Positions 1 to 9,228 of a DNA stretch of 64,000 bases are shown piece after piece; positions within the stretch are counted from its first letter, which is position 1; every line of letters starts with the position of its first letter. The notes below the pieces were generated by a model. That model searched no databases and was not told where the DNA came from. It was given only the letters and a program-made list of their open reading frames with translations. Source of the stretch: a bacterium (GTDB lineage: Bacteria > Auribacterota > Auribacteria > Auribacterales > Auribacteraceae). A program made the position numbers and the translations under genes. The stretch spans positions 136,358 to 200,357 of the forward strand of contig JACKPL010000005.1 in assembly GCA_024233545.1 (NCBI GenBank). Direction: 5' to 3'.

Positions 1-1
1 C

Positions 2-1744
2 GGCGAAGTATATTTTGACCCGACATATCAGGGAAACCCGCTGGTCAATGTGTTTTGTCTCGGCATTTTAAAGCACGAAGACATTACTCTCGGAAGAGCC
101 GAAGGAGTCGGAAACAGCGTTTATTACCTTGGCGCGACAACCGGGCGCGACGGGATACACGGCGCTACATTTGCCTCAGTTGAATTGACTGAAGAATCCG
201 AAGAACGCAAATCGTCAGTGCAAGTAGGCGATCCTTTCATGGAAAAACTGCTCCTTGAAGCCTGCCTTGAACTGCTCCAGACTGATGCGGTTGTGGGTAT
301 TCAGGATATGGGCGCCGCCGGATTAACGTGTTCAACCTGCGAGACGGCATCACGGGGCAATTCAGGAATAAAAATAGAACTTGATTATGTGCCTCAGCGT
401 GAAACCCACATGACGCCATACGAAATTCTGCTGTCGGAATCTCAGGAACGAATGTTGGTTATTGTGAAAAAAGGGAAAGAACAAGAAGTTGAGGATATAT
501 TCGAAAAATGGGATTTGCATGCGTCAAAAATCGGCGAGGTTACCGATGACGGCATAATGCGTGTTTTCTTTAAAGGCGAACAGGTAGTCGAAATTCCCGC
601 AAAAGCGATTGCAGAGGACGCACCCTTATATCAGCGTTCTTATAAAGAACCTGCATATTATAAAAAACTTAAAGCCCTCGATCTGGATGCCGTCAAAGAG
701 CCGAATGATTATAATACAGTACTGCAGAAGTTGTTGGCAGACCCCACAATTGCAGACAAACATTGGGTATACGAACAGTACGATCATATGGTTATTACCA
801 ATACTGCCGTATTGCCCGGAAAAGCAGATGCGGCGGTTATACGCCTCAAGGAAACAGATAAATTGCTGTCAATGACCACTGATTGCAACGGCAGGTATTG
901 TTACCTTGACCCGTATATTGGCGGCATGATTGCCGTCGCGGAAGCCGCCCGCAATATTGTCTGTACCGGAGCAGTGCCTTTGGGGATAACGGATTGTTTG
1001 AATTTTGGTAATCCGATGAAGGAAGAAATATTTTGGCAGTTCAAGAATTGTGTGCTTGGCATATCCGATGCCTGTAAGTCATTTGGAATACCGGTAACCG
1101 GCGGCAATGTTAGTTTTTATAACGAAAACCCTGATGGAGCAGTTGATCCTACGCCTGTTATCGGAATGGTTGGGTTAATTCAAAACAGCGATTATGTAAC
1201 TACCGCAGGATTCAAACAAATAGGCGATGAAATCTTTTTGATCGGTCCTATCCAAAGCAATATAGGCGGAAGCGAATACCTTTCGATAATACATTCAATT
1301 AAAGGTGGAGCGCTTCCGGAGTTTGACGTAGAATTGGAAAAGCGAGTCCAGAGCTGTTGTTTAGAACTCATACGCCAGCGAAGCATTAAATCAGCGCACG
1401 ACTGTTCTGAAGGCGGGTTAGTTGTCGCTGTTGCGGAATCTTGCATTCTCGGTAGCGGACAAAAATTAAAGCTTGGGGTTTCCATCGTTCTTGAAAATAT
1501 CTCAGGCAGAATAGATGGCATTTTGTTTGGTGAACGCCAATCGCGCATTGTCGTATCTGCGGCGCCGAAAATGGCGGATGCTCTTATCAAAGCAGGCAAA
1601 AAACATAATGTTCCGGTAACACGTTTGGGTGTTGTAACCCAAGAAACGATAAGTTGGACGGTAAATGGAAAAAAAGTAATCGATCAGCCTGTTAAAGAGA
1701 GTGCGCAAAACTGGAAGGGCGAGATTGAAAGAATGTTGTCATGA
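2..1744 (+). CDS. purL: Phosphoribosylformylglycinamidine synthase, large subunit (5'-truncated by window edge)
   Basis: This is the synthetase subunit that converts FGAR, ATP and glutamine-derived ammonia to FGAM in step four of purine synthesis. The reading frame is open to the window edge: the codons before the first possible start (GTG at 50) read GEVYFDPTYQGNPLVN, a normal PurL interior, so the true start lies outside. About 580 residues are visible against roughly 740 for the small PurL type, so the N-terminal fifth is missing. Visible PurL landmarks include IQDMGAAGLTCS near the start, the second AIRS-like half with TTDCNGRYCYLDP and GGNVSFYNE, and AHDCSEGGLVVA near the end. The small form needs separate PurS and PurQ partners; neither is in the window. 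The TGA stop overlaps the purF start by 4 nt (ATGA), indicating translational coupling. The identification is secure. Confidence 0.97.
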   Translation, partial: GEVYFDPTYQGNPLVNVFCLGILKHEDITLGRAEGVGNSVYYLGATTGRDGIHGATFASVELTEESEERKSSVQVGDPFMEKLLLEACLELLQTDAVVGIQDMGAAGLTCSTCETASRGNSGIKIELDYVPQRETHMTPYEILLSESQERMLVIVKKGKEQEVEDIFEKWDLHASKIGEVTDDGIMRVFFKGEQVVEIPAKAIAEDAPLYQRSYKEPAYYKKLKALDLDAVKEPNDYNTVLQKLLADPTIADKHWVYEQYDHMVITNTAVLPGKADAAVIRLKETDKLLSMTTDCNGRYCYLDPYIGGMIAVAEAARNIVCTGAVPLGITDCLNFGNPMKEEIFWQFKNCVLGISDACKSFGIPVTGGNVSFYNENPDGAVDPTPVIGMVGLIQNSDYVTTAGFKQIGDEIFLIGPIQSNIGGSEYLSIIHSIKGGALPEFDVELEKRVQSCCLELIRQRSIKSAHDCSEGGLVVAVAESCILGSGQKLKLGVSIVLENISGRIDGILFGERQSRIVVSAAPKMADALIKAGKKHNVPVTRLGVVTQETISWTVNGKKVIDQPVKESAQNWKGEIERMLS

Positions 1745-3174
1745 ACATAAGGGATTCGGTCACTATGAGAGATGATAAACCTCGGGAAGCATGCGGAGTA
1801 TTTGGAATATTCGGGCACCCTGACGCGGCATTATTAACCCATCTCGGATTATATGCCCTTCAACATCGCGGGCAAGAAAGCGCTGGAATCGTTTCGGGTG
1901 ATAACGGGCATTTCTACGTACATAAAAATATGGGGCTGGTGAGCGAGGTTTTTAACGAAAAAAACCTTAAAGCCCTTAAAGGAAACCGTGCTATAGGGCA
2001 TGTCCGTTATTCGACTACCGGTTCGAGCCTTTTAACCAATGCACAGCCAATCGTTATAGATTATTATCACGGTACTATTGCGATAGGGCACAACGGCAAC
2101 CTTACCAACGCTGACGAATTGCGCAATCGCCTTGAATCCATGGGGTCAATATTCCAAACGACCACCGATAGCGAAGTTATCCTGCATCTTCTTGCTAAGC
2201 CGTCGTTTACGGATGGTTTAGAACGCCTCCATTATGTCCTTTCACAAATTCAGGGAGCATATTCGCTGGTTTTGATGACAGAAACCGATGTGATCGGTAT
2301 CCGCGACCCTCACGGCTTACGGCCTCTCTGTTTAGGAAAACTTGATGACGCATATATTTTGTCGTCGGAATCATGTGCTCTTGATTTAATCGGCGCAAAA
2401 CTTATTCGGGATGTCGAGCCGGGAGAAATTGTTATACTCAATCAAAACGGGATAACGTCACACAAACCGTTACCGAAAGAACGTTCCCGTTTCTGTATTT
2501 TTGAGTACGTGTACTTTGCTCGTCCCGATAGCATAATAAATGGGCAGACCGTTCATACAGTGCGAGAAAAAATGGGAAAAAACCTTGCGGTCGAACATCC
2601 TATTGATGCTGATTTGGTTATTTCCGTGCCGGATTCAGGCAATGCCGCCGCAATGGGATTTGCTGAGCAGTCTGGCATTAAATATGAGATGGGGTTTATT
2701 CGCAATCACTATGTTGGGAGAACATTTCTTAAACCGAGTCAGGTGATCCGCAATTTCAGTACAAAAATAAAACTTAACCCATTGCACGAAGTAATAAGAA
2801 ATAAACGGGTTGTTGTTGTAGACGATTCCATTGTGCGCGGTACAACAAGCCGCTCGCGCATCACCAGTTTGCGTGATGCCGGTGCGAAAGAGATTCATAT
2901 GCGGATCAGTTGCCCTCCTCATAAATATCCCTGCTATTACGGCATTGATTTTCCCACAACGACAGAGTTGATTGCTTCGAAAAAAACTGTTGAGGAAATC
3001 GCAAAATATATCGGAGCGGATTCATTAGGCTACCTCAGCGAACAAGGTTTACTTAATTCCGTAGGGGGCAAAGACGAGTACTGTATGGCGTGTTATACGG
3101 GCGATTATAGTATCAGCCCGCCAGAAAATGCCCGCAAAGAAATTCTTGAAAAAAATCATACTATTATTCTGTAA
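1741..3174 (+). CDS. purF: Amidophosphoribosyltransferase
   Basis: PurF catalyses the committed first step of purine synthesis, PRPP plus glutamine to phosphoribosylamine. The N-terminal Ntn glutaminase nucleophile is Cys18 in REACGVFGIF, implying cleavage of a 17-residue propeptide. The C-terminal phosphoribosyltransferase domain carries the PRPP loop VVVVDDSIVRGTTS. Four cysteines at residues 252, 398, 448 and 451 (the last two as CMAC) match the [4Fe-4S] ligands of the Bacillus-type enzyme, so this is the iron-sulfur, oxygen-sensitive class rather than the cluster-free E. coli class. The length of 477 residues is typical. The gene overlaps purL by 4 nt and is followed by purM after 23 nt, within one apparent purine operon. 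Confidence 0.98.
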   Translation: MNIRDSVTMRDDKPREACGVFGIFGHPDAALLTHLGLYALQHRGQESAGIVSGDNGHFYVHKNMGLVSEVFNEKNLKALKGNRAIGHVRYSTTGSSLLTNAQPIVIDYYHGTIAIGHNGNLTNADELRNRLESMGSIFQTTTDSEVILHLLAKPSFTDGLERLHYVLSQIQGAYSLVLMTETDVIGIRDPHGLRPLCLGKLDDAYILSSESCALDLIGAKLIRDVEPGEIVILNQNGITSHKPLPKERSRFCIFEYVYFARPDSIINGQTVHTVREKMGKNLAVEHPIDADLVISVPDSGNAAAMGFAEQSGIKYEMGFIRNHYVGRTFLKPSQVIRNFSTKIKLNPLHEVIRNKRVVVVDDSIVRGTTSRSRITSLRDAGAKEIHMRISCPPHKYPCYYGIDFPTTTELIASKKTVEEIAKYIGADSLGYLSEQGLLNSVGGKDEYCMACYTGDYSISPPENARKEILEKNHTIIL

Positions 3175-3197
3175 CATACAGACAAAAAAGAGGTTAT

Positions 3198-4235
3198 ATG
3201 GCAGGTTCTGAAAAAAAAATTACGTACAGAGATGCCGGCGTTAATATTGATGAAGGCATGAAAGTTGTCGATAAAATCAAAGCGCGGATGAAAGGGGTTG
3301 TGTCATCCTCGGTTTTATCGGGTATCGGCGGATTCGGCGGGATTGTGGATATTTCGCATACAGGCGTAGCCCATCCGGTTTTGGTATCAAGCATCGACGG
3401 AGTCGGAACAAAAACAAAAATCGCCGCGGCATACGGTAAATATAACGGTATCGGTAAAGATATTGTCGGACATTGTGTCAACGATATCGCCGTACAGGGT
3501 GCCCGCCCCTTATTTTTTCTCGATTATATCGGCGTTGCGTCTCTTGATTCGGAACAAGTCGATCATATTATTGCGGGTATTATTGAAGCATGTCGCGATG
3601 AAGAGTGTATTCTCATTGGCGGCGAAACAGCAGAAATGCCCGGCGTCTATTGCGATAATGAGTTTGATCTGGTCGGATGCATTGTCGGCATTATGGAAAA
3701 AGGCCGGATTATTACCGGAAAAAATATTTCTGAAGGAAATGTGATTATCGGATTGCCGTCGGCGGGTATTCATACAAATGGATTTTCAATGGTGAGAAAA
3801 GTGCTTCTTGACAGCGGCGCTTTCTCTTTGACCGATACTCCCTCAGAATTGACACAACCGCTCGGCGATGAACTTCTTATCCCTCATCGATGCTACGGAA
3901 AAATTATTCGGGAATTATGCGATTCGATTGCGGTCAAAGGTATGGCTCACATTACGGGCGGCGGTTTGATCGACAACATTCCCCGTATATTGCCCGACGG
4001 GCTTGATGCTGTTATCGATTCATCTTCATGGAATGTACTCCCTGTATTTTCACTTATCCAAAATACCGGGCAAATTGACCCTCTTGAGATGTACAGAGTA
4101 TTTAATATGGGAATCGGGCTAACTATTATTGTTGATAAAAAAGATGTTGAAAAAGTATGTTTGTGCGCTGAACATTTCAAACCGGTTGTTATCGGAGAGA
4201 TCGCAAAAGGGGAGCGGCAGGTAAAAATTATATAG
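3198..4235 (+). CDS. purM: Phosphoribosylformylglycinamidine cyclo-ligase (AIR synthetase)
   Basis: PurM closes the imidazole ring, converting FGAM to AIR with ATP, in step five of the pathway. The 345-residue protein has the family ATP and substrate motifs: SSIDGVGTKTKIA, GHCVNDIAVQGA, ILIGGETAEMPGVY, and GLPSAGIHTNGFSMVRK. It is collinear with PurM throughout and has normal length. The ATG is preceded by AAGAGG at a suitable distance. It lies between purF and purH in the same orientation with short gaps, consistent with one operon. Confidence 0.98.
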   Translation: MAGSEKKITYRDAGVNIDEGMKVVDKIKARMKGVVSSSVLSGIGGFGGIVDISHTGVAHPVLVSSIDGVGTKTKIAAAYGKYNGIGKDIVGHCVNDIAVQGARPLFFLDYIGVASLDSEQVDHIIAGIIEACRDEECILIGGETAEMPGVYCDNEFDLVGCIVGIMEKGRIITGKNISEGNVIIGLPSAGIHTNGFSMVRKVLLDSGAFSLTDTPSELTQPLGDELLIPHRCYGKIIRELCDSIAVKGMAHITGGGLIDNIPRILPDGLDAVIDSSSWNVLPVFSLIQNTGQIDPLEMYRVFNMGIGLTIIVDKKDVEKVCLCAEHFKPVVIGEIAKGERQVKII

Positions 4236-4288
4236 AGTCATTCCAGCGCACACTATGGAATTTGCTAAAGAATGGAGTTTTGATCGTT

Positions 4289-5851
4289 ATGGGAAAAATA
4301 AAGCGGGCAGTAATCAGCGTTTCCGATAAAACCGGGGTCATTGATTTTGCCAAAGCATTGCACAGTATGGGAATAGAACTCATTTCAACCGGCGGGACGG
4401 CTCAATCTCTCAAAGATGCAGGGTTGCCGGTCACATTAGTCTCTCATTATACCGGTTCACCGGAGATTCTCGATGGGCGAGTGAAAACGCTCCACCCTAA
4501 AATTCATGCCGGTTTGCTTGCCGTTCGTGATAATAAAGAACATCAGGAAGAATTATCGAAACTTAATATTCATCTTATTGATATGGTTGTCGTAAACCTT
4601 TATCCCTTCTATGAAACAGTGATGAAAGTAGGGATTTCTCAAGAAGAAATTATCGAAAATATTGATATTGGCGGGCCGACAATGCTTAGAGCCGCCGCAA
4701 AGAATTATCGGTCGGTAGCATGTGTATCGAATCCGCAACGATATGATACGATTATTGCAGAAATGCAGAAAAACAACGGCGGTTTATCCCTTGAAACCAA
4801 AGAACAGCTTGCGTTTGAAGTCTTTTCTCATACCGCTTCATATGATGCGGTAATAGCGTATTATTTCTCTACGATCAGGAAAAAAGACGCTTCCATTTTC
4901 CCGCAAAATATTACATTGCCGTTGGAAAAGATTCAAGATTTGCGGTATGGTGAAAACCCTCATCAAAAATCTGCATTATATAAATTAACCATTGACGGAA
5001 GAACTCATCTTACAAAAGCTGAACAACTGCAAGGGAAAGAATTATCGTTTAATAATATAGTTGATCTTGATTCTGCGTTTAAGCTTGTATCGGAATTTAC
5101 TGAACCTGCGGCGGTTATAGTCAAACATAATAATCCCTGTGGTGTTGCGCAAGCACAGTCGCTTGTCGATGCCTACAAGCGCGCGTATGCGCCCGATCCG
5201 GTATCGGCATTTGGAAGCATTCAGGCATATAATCGAAACGTTGACGGAGACCTTGCTCGAGAGGTAAGTTCGCTGTTTGTCGAAGCAATTATTGCGCCTG
5301 ACTATTCAGATGAAGCACTGGACATTTTTCGAAAAAAGAAAAATCTCCGCATTTTGAAATATCCGGTGAATACTGTTACGCCGATTCTTAACTTTACTTT
5401 CGATGTCAAGCGTGTCGACGGAGGAGCGCTTATTCAGGATGCTGATGTTCAACTAGTTTCACGGGAAAATCTTGTTTGTGTTACTAAACGCCAGCCGACA
5501 CCTGACCAGATCGAAAGCCTCCTTTTTGCGTGGAAAATCGCCAAACATGTTAAATCGAATACTATTGTGTTTGTAAAAGATACTGAAACAGTCGGTATCG
5601 GAGCGGGGCAGATGAGCAGGATTGATGCTACAAAACTGGCGGCGCAAAAAGCATATAAACCGTTGAAAAACATTGTGATGGCATCCGATGCGTTTTTTCC
5701 GTTTCGCGATAATATCGATGAAGCCGCTCGATACGGTGTTGAAGCAATTATACAACCCGGCGGGTCCGTGCGTGACCAAGAAGTAATTGATGCGTGCAAT
5801 GAGTTTAATATTGCAATGGTTGTAACGGGAATGCGTCATTTCAGACATTAA
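4289..5851 (+). CDS. purH: Bifunctional AICAR transformylase / IMP cyclohydrolase
   Basis: PurH performs the last two steps of IMP synthesis: formyl transfer from 10-formyl-THF to AICAR, then cyclisation. The N-terminal IMP cyclohydrolase domain (about 1-200) has AVISVSDKTG, STGGTAQSL and the HPKIHAGLLA motif. The C-terminal transformylase domain has RYGENPHQ, VKHNNPCG and ends in VVTGMRHFRH, the expected terminal motif. The chosen ATG at 4289 has GGAG upstream and gives 520 residues beginning MGKIKRAVISV. A TTG start at 4262 would add nine residues without family support. It needs the folate one-carbon pool, which glyA a few kilobases downstream helps supply. Confidence 0.97.
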   Translation: MGKIKRAVISVSDKTGVIDFAKALHSMGIELISTGGTAQSLKDAGLPVTLVSHYTGSPEILDGRVKTLHPKIHAGLLAVRDNKEHQEELSKLNIHLIDMVVVNLYPFYETVMKVGISQEEIIENIDIGGPTMLRAAAKNYRSVACVSNPQRYDTIIAEMQKNNGGLSLETKEQLAFEVFSHTASYDAVIAYYFSTIRKKDASIFPQNITLPLEKIQDLRYGENPHQKSALYKLTIDGRTHLTKAEQLQGKELSFNNIVDLDSAFKLVSEFTEPAAVIVKHNNPCGVAQAQSLVDAYKRAYAPDPVSAFGSIQAYNRNVDGDLAREVSSLFVEAIIAPDYSDEALDIFRKKKNLRILKYPVNTVTPILNFTFDVKRVDGGALIQDADVQLVSRENLVCVTKRQPTPDQIESLLFAWKIAKHVKSNTIVFVKDTETVGIGAGQMSRIDATKLAAQKAYKPLKNIVMASDAFFPFRDNIDEAARYGVEAIIQPGGSVRDQEVIDACNEFNIAMVVTGMRHFRH

Positions 5852-5870
5852 AATTAAAAGGAGCGAGCAA

Positions 5871-7157
5871 GTGAATGTTTTAGTGATTGGCGGCGGCGGC
5901 AGAGAACACGCGCTGGTGTGGAAACTAAGTAAGAGCCCTCTTGTGACAAAACTGTATTGCGCCCCGGGCAACGGCGGTATTGCTCAGATAGCTGAATGCT
6001 GTTCGCTGAATGCCGATGATTGTGCAGGTTTACTGAAATTCGCAAAAGAGAAAAAAATCCAGTTTGTCGTTGTTGGCCCTGAAGTTCCTCTTACTAAGGG
6101 AATTGTCGATTTATTTATCGAAAACAATATACCGGCTATAGGCCCGTCGCGTGTTGCGGCTCAGCTTGAAGGAAGTAAAATTTTTGCAAAAGATATTATG
6201 AAGAAAGCCGGTGTTTCAACGGGTTTTTATGAAACGTTCACTACAAGCAAAGATGCCTTAAAATACCTTGAAGGAAAGACCCTTCCCATCGTTGTTAAAG
6301 CTGATGGATTAGCGGCAGGAAAAGGTGTTACAGTTGCCGCGACAATTGCTGAAGCAGAAGAAGCAGTAAAATTGATTCTCGATGATAAAATATTCGGTTC
6401 AGCGGGAAATCAACTAATCATCGAGGAGTTTCTCGCGGGAGAAGAAGCGTCGATGTTTGCGTTAACCGATGGAACAAATGTGCTCCCGCTCGTTTCTTCA
6501 CAAGACCATAAGCGCGCATTTGACGGCGATACCGGCCCTAATACTGGAGGTATGGGCGCATATAGTCCCGCGCCTGTCGTTACTCCTCAACTTGAAAAGG
6601 AAGTTACGGAAACAATTTTTAAACCGATCATCAAAACGATGAAAGAACAAGGAATGCCTTTTAAAGGTATCCTTTATGCAGGGTTGATGATACAGAACGG
6701 AAAAGCGAAAGTTCTGGAGTTTAATGTGCGGTTTGGCGATCCCGAAGCACAAGTCTTATTGCCGCGATTAAAGACAGGCCTTATGGAAATTTTTATCGCT
6801 CTCTATGAAGAGCGCCTTGATAAAATTCGCCTTGAATGGACGTCAGAAGCGGCTGTTACTGTCGTACTTGCATCAGGCGGGTATCCGGGAAAATATGAAA
6901 AATCAAAAATTATTCATGGATTGGATTTATTCAAAACCGATGAAACTGCAATACTTTTTCATGCAGGAACAAAGCAGAGTAATGGTGTATATAGTACAGA
7001 TGGCGGCAGGGTTCTAAATGTTACTGCATTGGGAAAAGATATAAAAACCGCTCAAGAAAATGCATATAAAGCAGTTAAGAAAATTCATTTCGATAAAATG
7101 CATTATCGGAGAGATATAGCAGATAAAGCGCTAAAGAGAACAATGAAGGAGGTATAA
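5871..7157 (+). CDS. purD: Phosphoribosylamine-glycine ligase (GAR synthetase)
   Basis: PurD ligates glycine to phosphoribosylamine using ATP, the second purine step. It is a 428-residue ATP-grasp protein. The N-terminus MNVLVIGGGGREHALVWKL is the family signature, followed by the substrate motif GPEVPLTKGIVD, the ATP-binding stretch VVKADGLAAGKGV, and the catalytic-core motif LEFNVRFGDPEAQ. The start is GTG at 5871, preceded by AAAGGAG at good spacing; an ATG does not occur at an equivalent place in frame. The TAA stop shares one base with the purE ATG (TAATG), indicating coupling. Length and order are normal. Confidence 0.97.
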   Translation: MNVLVIGGGGREHALVWKLSKSPLVTKLYCAPGNGGIAQIAECCSLNADDCAGLLKFAKEKKIQFVVVGPEVPLTKGIVDLFIENNIPAIGPSRVAAQLEGSKIFAKDIMKKAGVSTGFYETFTTSKDALKYLEGKTLPIVVKADGLAAGKGVTVAATIAEAEEAVKLILDDKIFGSAGNQLIIEEFLAGEEASMFALTDGTNVLPLVSSQDHKRAFDGDTGPNTGGMGAYSPAPVVTPQLEKEVTETIFKPIIKTMKEQGMPFKGILYAGLMIQNGKAKVLEFNVRFGDPEAQVLLPRLKTGLMEIFIALYEERLDKIRLEWTSEAAVTVVLASGGYPGKYEKSKIIHGLDLFKTDETAILFHAGTKQSNGVYSTDGGRVLNVTALGKDIKTAQENAYKAVKKIHFDKMHYRRDIADKALKRTMKEV

Positions 7158-7675
7158 TGAGGCCAGAAAAAACGTCTCCGCTGGTGGGAATTCTTATGGG
7201 CAGTAAATCTGATCTGCCGATTCTCCAGTTAACGATTGATAAATTATTTGAGTTAGGCATACCGTGTGAAGTGAAGGTCATGTCAGCGCATCGTACGCCT
7301 GAAGCGGCTTCAGAATACATTAAGCAGGCGGAATCTCGCGGATTAAAAGTCATTATTGCGGCGGCTGGAGGCGCGGCGCATCTTGCAGGATTCCTTGCAG
7401 GACAAACAATACTGCCGGTGATCGGAATTCCGATCGATGCTACATCGTTGGGCGGTTTAGATGCCCTTTTATCCACTGTGCAGATGCCTCCCGGTGTCCC
7501 TGTTGCTACAGTTGCAATTGGAAAATTCGGAGCGGTCAACGCGGCGGTTCTTGCCGCTCAAATTATTGCTCTCGGTGATGTGAAGCTCAATAACCGCTTA
7601 AAACAGATGAAAAAAGAAATGGCACAGAAGGTAATTGATGCGTGTGACGAATTAAACCGTGAGATCGGAATATAG
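7157..7675 (+). CDS. purE: N5-carboxyaminoimidazole ribonucleotide mutase
   Basis: PurE moves the carboxylate of N5-CAIR to give CAIR. Class I motifs are clear: GILMGSKSDLPI, the catalytic histidine in VMSAHRTPE, and IIAAAGGAAHLAGFLAG. Bacterial class I PurE works with PurK, which is not in the window, so PurK is expected elsewhere. The 172-residue length is normal. The start overlaps the purD stop by one base, with GGAGG just upstream. This is the last purine gene of the cluster; the following genes are translation and sugar-phosphate functions but keep the same orientation with short gaps. Confidence 0.96.
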   Translation: MRPEKTSPLVGILMGSKSDLPILQLTIDKLFELGIPCEVKVMSAHRTPEAASEYIKQAESRGLKVIIAAAGGAAHLAGFLAGQTILPVIGIPIDATSLGGLDALLSTVQMPPGVPVATVAIGKFGAVNAAVLAAQIIALGDVKLNNRLKQMKKEMAQKVIDACDELNREIGI

Positions 7676-7679
7676 TACT

Positions 7680-8279
7680 ATGCCGGATGTTTATGCTGTC
7701 GACCCTCAGTGTCCTGACCGCACAATTATTGCTAAAGCCGCCCACATAGTAAAAAATGGCGGCCTGGTAATATTTCCTACCGAAACGGTATATGGTATTG
7801 GCGCTTTGTACGGAGATATGCAGGCAAAACAGAAATTGTTTACTGCAAAAAAACGCCCTTTGGATAAACCGATAACCATACATATCTCGCATCTAAAATA
7901 CATTGAACAAGTTGGATGTTCTATTCCTGATTGTGCGCGGCGGTACATTGCGGATTATTGGCCGGGCCCGGTCACTTTGCTCTTGCCAATGCATACAGGA
8001 AACGGTAAACTTGGCTTTCGTTTACCCGACCACCCCGTTGCGTTGGCGTTAATTGATGCGTCCGGAGGTTTGATGCTTGCGACAAGTGCGAATAAAAGCG
8101 GCGGGAAAAGCCCTGTTACTGCACAGGAAGCGCAAGAGCAACTTGGCGATAATGCCGATGCAATCATTGATGCGGGACAAACTGGTTATTTAGGCGATTC
8201 AATCATTGTCGATTGTTCGGCTGAACAGCCGGTTGTAATCAGAGAAGGGGTTATAAACCAGAGTAAATTTGTTTTATAA
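7680..8279 (+). CDS. tsaC: L-threonylcarbamoyladenylate synthase (Sua5/YciO/YrdC family)
   Basis: This enzyme makes threonylcarbamoyl-AMP from threonine, bicarbonate and ATP for t6A37 modification of ANN-decoding tRNAs. The YrdC fold motifs are all present: GGLVIFPTETVYGIGA, KKRPLDKPI, WPGPVTLLLP and LATSANKSGG. About 199 residues means the short TsaC type without the Sua5 C-terminal domain. I chose ATG 7680, which gives MPDVYAVDP; a GTG at 7659 inside purE would add seven residues. The gene immediately follows purE. In Bacillus the orthologue ywlC is likewise near ywlE, rpiB and glyA, the same order seen here. Confidence 0.93.
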   Translation: MPDVYAVDPQCPDRTIIAKAAHIVKNGGLVIFPTETVYGIGALYGDMQAKQKLFTAKKRPLDKPITIHISHLKYIEQVGCSIPDCARRYIADYWPGPVTLLLPMHTGNGKLGFRLPDHPVALALIDASGGLMLATSANKSGGKSPVTAQEAQEQLGDNADAIIDAGQTGYLGDSIIVDCSAEQPVVIREGVINQSKFVL

Positions 8280-8314
8280 CGTCTCCATGCACGCGAACCT
8301 TTTCAGGAGATGAC

Positions 8315-8770
8315 ATGGAAAAAAAAATATTATTTGTTTGTACCGGCAATATATGCCGAAGCCCAATGGCGGAAGGTATTTTTAAGAAACTTGCTTTAGT
8401 GCGCCCTGATTTGGTGTGCCGGTCAGCGGGAATAATTGCGTATAATGGGTTTCCTGCCAGTCCTAATGGGGTTGCTGTTGCGAAAAAGTATGGTGTTGAT
8501 TTATCATACCACTTATCCCAATTGTTGAGCAGAGAACTGCTTGATGATTCGGATTACGTATTTGTTATGACAGAAGAACATATGAGGGCATTGACTGAAA
8601 CATTTCCCGAGTATATGTATAAAGTTTTTTTGCTGAAACATTTTGCTGAAGACAGCGAATCGTGGTCTAATCCGAATATTGACGATCCTATCGGAGGGTC
8701 GGAACATGAATATGAGCGCTGTTATCTCGAACTTGAAGATGCAATCAAAAAGATAGTGAGCAAATTATGA
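8315..8770 (+). CDS. Low-molecular-weight protein phosphatase
   Basis: This is a 151-residue cytosolic phosphatase of the LMW-PTP fold. The P-loop CTGNICRS (nucleophile Cys9, Arg15) lies at the N-terminus and the general acid is the Asp of NIDDPIG near the C-terminus. Gene order resembles Bacillus ywlE, a protein-arginine phosphatase, but YwlE has Thr11 in the P-loop, and that Thr is known to determine phosphoarginine preference. Here the equivalent residue is Ile13, as in tyrosine phosphatases. I therefore infer phosphotyrosine-type specificity despite the YwlE-like location. A polysaccharide-export (Wzb-like) role is also possible. The start has AGGAGA upstream, and the stop overlaps rpiB by 4 nt. 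Confidence 0.9.
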   Translation: MEKKILFVCTGNICRSPMAEGIFKKLALVRPDLVCRSAGIIAYNGFPASPNGVAVAKKYGVDLSYHLSQLLSRELLDDSDYVFVMTEEHMRALTETFPEYMYKVFLLKHFAEDSESWSNPNIDDPIGGSEHEYERCYLELEDAIKKIVSKL

Positions 8771-9198
8771 AAATCAGTGTTGGCAGTGATCATAGAGGCT
8801 ATTGGTTGAAAGAAAAACTTAAAGAAATATTATTGGAAAACGGACATATTGTTGACGATGTCGGCTGTGAAAAAGCTGAGTCGTGCGATTATCCTGAATT
8901 TGCTCAAAAAGTAGCGGGAAAGGTTTCTGATAATACATCAGACCGCGGCATATTGATTTGCGGGTCGGGCATTGGAATGTCTATAGCGGCGAACCGTTTT
9001 GTCAATGTTCGTGCCGCTTTGTGTTACAACGAAGAAGCGGCTCAATTAAGCCGAGCGCATAATGATTCGAATGTTCTTGTTTTGGGAGCGAACTTTGTAG
9101 CGCCTGAGAAAGCAGGCAAAATATTGCAGGCATGGTTAGATACAGTATTTGAACAAGGGCGCCATCAAAAAAGATTGAACTTAATAGATAATAAATAA
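8767..9198 (+). CDS. rpiB: Ribose 5-phosphate isomerase B
   Basis: RpiB interconverts ribulose 5-phosphate and ribose 5-phosphate and so feeds PRPP and purine synthesis. The family N-terminus MKISVGSDHRGYWLKEKL supplies phosphate-binding and substrate residues. The catalytic Cys is in GILICGSGIGMSIAANR, and the RAALCYNEEAAQLSRAHND stretch matches the RpiB/LacAB signature. The 143 residues are the normal length. The start overlaps the phosphatase stop by ATGA. Its place next to purine genes and glyA is metabolically sensible. A LacAB-type sugar isomerase is an unlikely alternative, as no lac genes are nearby. Confidence 0.95.
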   Translation: MKISVGSDHRGYWLKEKLKEILLENGHIVDDVGCEKAESCDYPEFAQKVAGKVSDNTSDRGILICGSGIGMSIAANRFVNVRAALCYNEEAAQLSRAHNDSNVLVLGANFVAPEKAGKILQAWLDTVFEQGRHQKRLNLIDNK

Positions 9199-9228
9199 TT
9201 TTGAAATTGCTGTATGGGAGGAATGAAC

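Noticed and set aside
1192..1599. A 135-codon antisense frame inside purL, and similar antisense frames in pyrG, metE and ptsI
   Set aside because: They are shadows of strong coding genes with no ribosome-binding sites or recognisable domains.
50..1744. GTG at 50 as the start of purL
   Set aside because: The frame is open to the window edge and encodes ordinary PurL sequence upstream, so this is an internal codon of a truncated gene.
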